DNA of 9,140 bases from JAYZVT01 sp050248375. Lineage in GTDB: Bacteria; Pseudomonadota; Alphaproteobacteria; Rhizobiales; Methyloligellaceae. The stretch is from NCBI GenBank assembly GCA_050248375.1, contig JBFWSL010000164.1, positions 1-9,140 of the forward strand, given 5' to 3'. This document shows, piece after piece, positions 6,441 to 9,140 of the stretch. The notes beneath the pieces are model-generated. The model was not told where the DNA came from. It saw only the letters and a list, made by a program, of their open reading frames with translations, and did not search any database. Within the stretch, counting starts at the first letter, position 1, and each line of letters opens with the position of its first letter. The position numbers were made by a program, and so were the translations under genes.

Positions 6441-7739
6441 ATGTCTGGGCATGAGTACCGGGATGCCGGAAATCCGAAGATGACTCCTTCCGACGCCAGC
6501 GCCGTGAAGCGTTTCCTGGCCCGCCTCGAAGCCGTGGATGCGGTCCCGGCGGCGGCTGGACCTTTCCGGCTCGTCGTCGAGGAGTGCGATTCCTCCCGGG
6601 GTTCCGCCGTGTGCCTCGGCACCGTGAGCGGAGGGCCCGTGCGGCTGGGCGAGGAGGTCCGTATCCAGCCCTCCGGCGTGCTTTCCCGGATCGCCCGCAT
6701 CGTCACCTCGTCAGGCGGCACGGACATGGCGGGCGCGGGCCAGACCGTCCGGCTGACCCTCGGCGAGGGCGCCATGGCGGCGAGGGGCGACGTGATCGTG
6801 CCCGCGGCCGCGCCCGCGGAGGTCTCCGACCAGATCGCCGCCCATATTGCCTGGAAGGATGCCCGGGAGCCGTTGCTGCCCGGCCGCGTCTACCTGTTGC
6901 GCTCCGGGGCCCAGCAGGTAACCGCCACGGTCACCGCGCTCAAGCATCGCCTCGATACCGCTACCTTCGAGCATATCGCTGCCCGCACATTGTCGAGCGG
7001 CGAGGTCGGCTACTGCAACATCAGTCTCGGCAAGCCGCTCGTATTCGATCCCTTCGGTGTCAATCACAGCACCGGCAGCTTCATCCTCGTCGACCGGACC
7101 ACCGGCTCGACGGTCGCCGCGGGCATGATCGAATTCGGCCTCAGGCGGGCGACCAACATCCAGTGGCAGGCCCTGGAGATCGACAAGGCGGCCCGCGCCG
7201 GCCTGAAGGGCCAGAGGCCGTGCGTGCTCTGGTTCACCGGGCTTTCCGGCGCCGGCAAGTCCACCATCGCCAGCCTGCTCGAAAAGCAGCTCCATGCGCA
7301 CGGCCGCCACACCTACGTGCTCGACGGCGACAATGTCCGTCACGGCCTCAACCGCGACCTGGGCTTCACCGACGCGGACCGCGTGGAGAACATCCGCCGC
7401 GTCTCCGAGGCGGCACGCCTGTTCGTAGATGCGGGGCTGATTGTCCTGGTCTCCTTCATCTCGCCCTTCCGCGACGAGCGCCGCATGGCGCGCGAGCTGT
7501 TCGGCGACGGCGAGTTCATCGAGGTCTTCGTGGACACGCCCCTGGACGTCTGCGAGCGGCGCGATCCCAAGGGCCTGTACAGGAAGGCCCGCGCCGGCCA
7601 GATCAAGAACTTCACCGGCATCGACTCCGTCTACGAGCCGCCGGAGGCCGCCGAAGTTAGGCTCGATGCGGGCAGGGGAGAGGCGGCGGACCATGTCTCC
7701 GCCCTGGTCGACGAGTTGCGGCGCCGTGGCGTTATCTAG
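6441..7739 (+). CDS. APS kinase fused to CysN domains II-III, lacking the CysN GTPase domain
   Basis: The C-terminal part (about residues 250-432) is adenylylsulfate kinase, which phosphorylates APS to PAPS with ATP. It has the P-loop GLSGAGKS (267-274), DGDNVRHGLNRDLGFT (295-310), FISPFR with the usual serine S341 (339-344), and KNFTGIDSVYEPPE (389-402). All these match active CysC enzymes. The N-terminal part aligns with the two beta-barrel domains of CysN: domain II from PFRLVV (41-46) to RGDVIV (115-120), and domain III with PGRVYLLRSG (147-156), TVTALKHRL (163-171) and AAGMIEFGLRRATNI (226-240). The linker FLARLEAVD (25-33) resembles the end of a CysN G domain, but the roughly 200-residue EF-Tu-like GTPase before it is absent. 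The normal CysNC fusion is about 620-650 residues, against 432 here. Kinase activity is expected. A role in sulfate adenylylation is not. The gene diverges from uronic-acid genes. Confidence 0.9.
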   Translation: MSGHEYRDAGNPKMTPSDASAVKRFLARLEAVDAVPAAAGPFRLVVEECDSSRGSAVCLGTVSGGPVRLGEEVRIQPSGVLSRIARIVTSSGGTDMAGAGQTVRLTLGEGAMAARGDVIVPAAAPAEVSDQIAAHIAWKDAREPLLPGRVYLLRSGAQQVTATVTALKHRLDTATFEHIAARTLSSGEVGYCNISLGKPLVFDPFGVNHSTGSFILVDRTTGSTVAAGMIEFGLRRATNIQWQALEIDKAARAGLKGQRPCVLWFTGLSGAGKSTIASLLEKQLHAHGRHTYVLDGDNVRHGLNRDLGFTDADRVENIRRVSEAARLFVDAGLIVLVSFISPFRDERRMARELFGDGEFIEVFVDTPLDVCERRDPKGLYRKARAGQIKNFTGIDSVYEPPEAAEVRLDAGRGEAADHVSALVDELRRRGVI

Positions 7740-7753
7740 CTGCCGGGGTCCTA

Positions 7754-7802
7754 GAGCATGATCCGGAAAAGTGGATACCGCTTTTCCGATAAGATCATGC
7801 TC
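7754..7802. repeat. Hairpin 1 of the paired element
   Basis: The outer stem is GAGCATGATC (7754-7763) with GATCATGCTC (7793-7802), 10 of 10 paired. The inner stem is CGGAAAAG (7764-7771) with CTTTTCCG (7781-7788), 8 of 8 paired, and can extend through a T-G and two G-C pairs to a tiny ATA loop. A four-base bulge, ATAA (7789-7792), lies on the right strand. It is 15 nt after the kinase stop codon. It has no trailing T-run, so it is not a classic intrinsic terminator. Confidence 0.85.
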
Positions 7803-7816
7803 AAGCTATTGATCTG

Positions 7817-7864
7817 GCGCATCATCTTATCGGCCAGGCGATTCCATTTGGCCGGATGATGCGC
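7817..7864. repeat. Hairpin 2 of the paired element, inverted relative to hairpin 1
   Basis: The outer stem is GCGCATCATC (7817-7826) with GATGATGCGC (7855-7864), 10 of 10 paired. The inner stem is CGGCC (7831-7835) with GGCCG (7850-7854), plus a further A-T pair. The bulge TTAT (7827-7830) is on the left strand and is the exact complement of the ATAA bulge of hairpin 1, as expected for an inverted copy. The last base of the right arm is also the last base of the TAG stop codon of the minus-strand membrane-protein gene. Confidence 0.85.
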
Positions 7865-8250
7865 TAGTTAAGTCCGCTGCCCGGAACGAAGATCATCACC
7901 AGCACGGCGATGGCCAGGAACACCGCCGCTATGCCCGCCGACCAGAGCGCGAAACGGTAGTAGATGGCGTTCAGGACGCCGCCGATGAGCTTCTGCGCCG
8001 TGGCCGGGGTGGGCCGCTTGTCCGGCGCCAGTATGATCCAGGTTTCGGTCTTCTTGTAGGGGCGCGTCAGCGCCTGACGGGCCTTGAACAGCAGTAGCAG
8101 GGCGGTGCCGAGCATCAGGACGCCGCCGACCTTGAAGGCAAGCGCGAAATCGAAGGAAAGCCCGAACATCACGCAGAACACGCCGAGTGCGAGGAATCCG
8201 CAGCCGCGCGTGACCGAAAGCATGGCAGCGCTTTCGATATGCTCCAGCAT
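7864..8250 (-). CDS. Small three-helix membrane protein, conserved hypothetical
   Basis: Inner-membrane protein of 128 residues with unknown function. Hydrophobic segments lie at about residues 16-33, 39-57 and 104-123. Between the second and third is a polar stretch, RPYKKTETWIILAPDKRP (63-80), and an amphipathic segment with AQKLIGGVLNAIYYRFA. I recognise it only as resembling small hypothetical membrane proteins of Alphaproteobacteria that begin MLE.IESAAMLSVTRGCGF. No catalytic motif is visible. The ATG at 8250 is chosen because AGGCGG lies just upstream. Upstream in-frame sequence (to 8574) is open but reads into the divergent gene and lacks protein-like composition. It is divergent from the 225-residue gene and convergent with the kinase gene. 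Confidence 0.8.
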   Translation of the reverse strand: MLEHIESAAMLSVTRGCGFLALGVFCVMFGLSFDFALAFKVGGVLMLGTALLLLFKARQALTRPYKKTETWIILAPDKRPTPATAQKLIGGVLNAIYYRFALWSAGIAAVFLAIAVLVMIFVPGSGLN

Positions 8251-8306
8251 GATTGACCGCCTGATGGCCCGGTGGAGCCGGGACGACTGAAACGGTACGC
8301 AGGCTG

Positions 8307-8335
8307 ATGATGCCGTGGCGCCGGATCGTGGGCAA
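8307..8335 (-). promoter_or_regulatory. Weak candidate promoter for the small membrane protein
   Basis: On the minus strand, TTGCCC (8330-8335) and CATCAT (8307-8312) are separated by 17 bp, each matching 4 of 6 consensus bases. It lies 57 bp before the start codon. In G/C-rich DNA such matches occur by chance, so this is a suggestion only. Confidence 0.25.
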
Positions 8336-8399
8336 CCGGTTCGACGCGGCTTCAGGGCATCGTGATTGCGCCCAAGGTCTAGGCCATGACCTGAGCCGC

Positions 8400-8428
8400 T
8401 TGCCTTATTCTGGGCCACGGACGATAGT
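8400..8428 (+). promoter_or_regulatory. Candidate promoter for the 225-residue protein
   Basis: TTGCCT (8400-8405) and GATAGT (8423-8428) are separated by 17 bp, each matching 4 of 6 sigma-70 consensus bases, and sit about 30 bp before the start codon. The -10 lies within a small dyad, GGAC-GATA-GTCC (8419-8430), which could be an operator or chance. Confidence 0.35.
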
Positions 8429-8458
8429 CCGCCCCGGCTTAACTGACACGGACAGGTC

Positions 8459-9136
8459 ATGGGAATGGAACAGGCAGCGGCCCCGCGCCCCGGTATCGCC
8501 CAGCGCGTCAACAACGTCGTCTCGGCGCTGCGGGAGTTCTTCATTACCGGCCGCAAGAAGCGCCAGCAGCCCATCGTGGATCGGGAAGGGCTGGCGCTGT
8601 TCCTGGACCAGCGGGCGAGCTATGTCGCCCAGATGTCGCTCTACGGCTATCTCCGCACCCGCGCCGGCGTCCGCTATTTCGAGCTGTTCCACAAGGACGA
8701 CTTCATCGCCATGCTGAACGTCGCCAAGTGGCACGTCTGGCTGGACTGCCTCGGCGACCTTTCGGTCTATTGCGGCGGCATGCTGCTGCAGGGCAGCGGC
8801 GCGCCGAAGCAGAAGGTCGGCGAGCTCATGCAGGAAGTCGTCGAGGACCTGCTGACGAAGACGGCCGTGCCTCCTGACTCCGGTCCCAAATTCTCCGCCC
8901 ACGCGGACAAGCTCCGCAAGCGCATCGCCGCCTGCAAATGGGAAAAGGTCACCGATGACGGGGTCCCGTTCTCCGAAAGCCCCAAGAGCGTGGTGAAATG
9001 GGCGCCGATCATAGAGAAGCTCAAGGAGCTGGACGAAAGCATCGTCATCAACTCCGTGCGTTTCCGCTGGCAGGAAGTCCGCCGCGACGTGCGCAAGTAT
9101 CTCGACGCCGCTGCGGTGATGAGCTCGCGCGGATAG
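8459..9136 (+). CDS. Conserved hypothetical soluble protein, alphaproteobacterial
   Basis: I do not recognise a named family in this 225-residue protein. It has no signal peptide and no clear membrane segment, so it is probably cytoplasmic. Composition suggests a mostly helical fold. Notable stretches are the aromatic-rich SLYGYLRTRAGVRYFELF (60-77), then NVAKWHVWLDCLGDLSVYCGG (87-107) with two cysteines, C97 and C105, and a basic, amphipathic C-terminus (about 200-218). Codon usage matches neighbouring genes, and the protein-like pattern spans the whole frame, so it is very likely expressed. The start could be the ATG at 8459 or the one at 8465. The second is better placed relative to AGG at 8454-8456. 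It is divergent from the small membrane protein, with 208 bp between them. Confidence 0.8.
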   Translation: MGMEQAAAPRPGIAQRVNNVVSALREFFITGRKKRQQPIVDREGLALFLDQRASYVAQMSLYGYLRTRAGVRYFELFHKDDFIAMLNVAKWHVWLDCLGDLSVYCGGMLLQGSGAPKQKVGELMQEVVEDLLTKTAVPPDSGPKFSAHADKLRKRIAACKWEKVTDDGVPFSESPKSVVKWAPIIEKLKELDESIVINSVRFRWQEVRRDVRKYLDAAAVMSSRG

Positions 9137-9140
9137 CCCC

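Larger units (their letters stand above)
7754..7864. repeat. Paired inverted palindromic element (REP/BIME-like) between convergent genes
   Basis: Two hairpins, 49 and 48 nt long, are separated by a 14-nt spacer (7803-7816). Reverse-complementing the second and aligning it to the first gives 37 identical columns of 49 with one gap, so they are homologous copies in opposite orientation. Eight of the eleven substitutions fall into four compensated base pairs. The first unit resembles a palindromic repeat family common in Rhizobiales intergenic regions, a comparison made from memory. The element sits in a 124-bp convergent gap, where E. coli REP/BIME units also tend to lie. There is no coding capacity. 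Confidence 0.8.

Noticed and set aside
3890..6454. A plus-strand open frame of 854 codons opposite the epimerase and dehydrogenase genes
   Set aside because: It is a mirror of two genes with unmistakable motifs on the other strand. Its translation is rich in His, Arg, Val and Asp with no family resemblance. Such long antisense frames are common in high-G+C genomes.
6711..7694. A minus-strand open frame of 327 codons opposite the CysN'-CysC gene
   Set aside because: It is a shadow of a gene with a full set of kinase motifs on the plus strand.
7740..7866. Insertion sequence or CRISPR array at the repeat region
   Set aside because: There is no transposase, no target-site duplication and no regular direct repeat with spacers. 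The two units are inverted hairpins.
8251..8574. N-terminal extension of the small membrane protein frame
   Set aside because: It overlaps the divergent gene, has no protein-like pattern, and the start at 8250 has a ribosome binding site.

Overview
The window looks like chromosomal DNA from a high-G+C alphaproteobacterium. The evidence is the strong G/C bias at third codon positions, gene families of a Rhizobiales/Rhodospirillales flavour, and an intergenic palindromic repeat of the GAGCATGATC...GATCATGCTC type that is common in that class. I cannot name a genus from the sequence alone. No tRNA, rRNA, CRISPR array, transposase or phage gene was seen.

Layout. (1) Positions 1-3075, minus strand: a drug-efflux operon read right to left. 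It holds a PadR-family regulator, a periplasmic adaptor (membrane fusion protein) and the N-terminal 420 residues of an RND inner-membrane pump, which runs off the left edge. Both junctions are 4-bp ATGA overlaps. A promoter whose -35 and -10 lie inside an inverted repeat precedes padR and suggests autoregulation. (2) Positions 3123-6268, minus strand: a tight three-gene set (gaps of 21 and 23 bp) with a nucleotide-sugar dehydrogenase, a UDP-glucuronate 4-epimerase-like enzyme and a secreted FecR-domain protein. (3) Positions 6441-7739, plus strand and divergent from set 2: an APS kinase (CysC) fused behind domains II and III of CysN, with the CysN GTPase domain missing. (4) Positions 7754-7864: two homologous hairpins in inverted orientation, lying between convergent genes. 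(5) Positions 7864-8250 (minus) and 8459-9136 (plus): a divergent pair encoding a small membrane protein and a soluble protein, both of unknown function.

How the genes may work together. The dehydrogenase and epimerase would make UDP-uronic acids, plausibly UDP-glucuronate then UDP-galacturonate, for a surface polysaccharide. The adjacent APS kinase makes PAPS, the donor for sulfation, so a sulfated acidic glycan is a reasonable but unproven reading. The efflux operon looks like an independent, ligand-inducible unit.

The two observations most worth following are the GTPase-less CysN-CysC fusion and the paired hairpin element. The two copies of that element differ mainly by substitutions that keep the stems paired.
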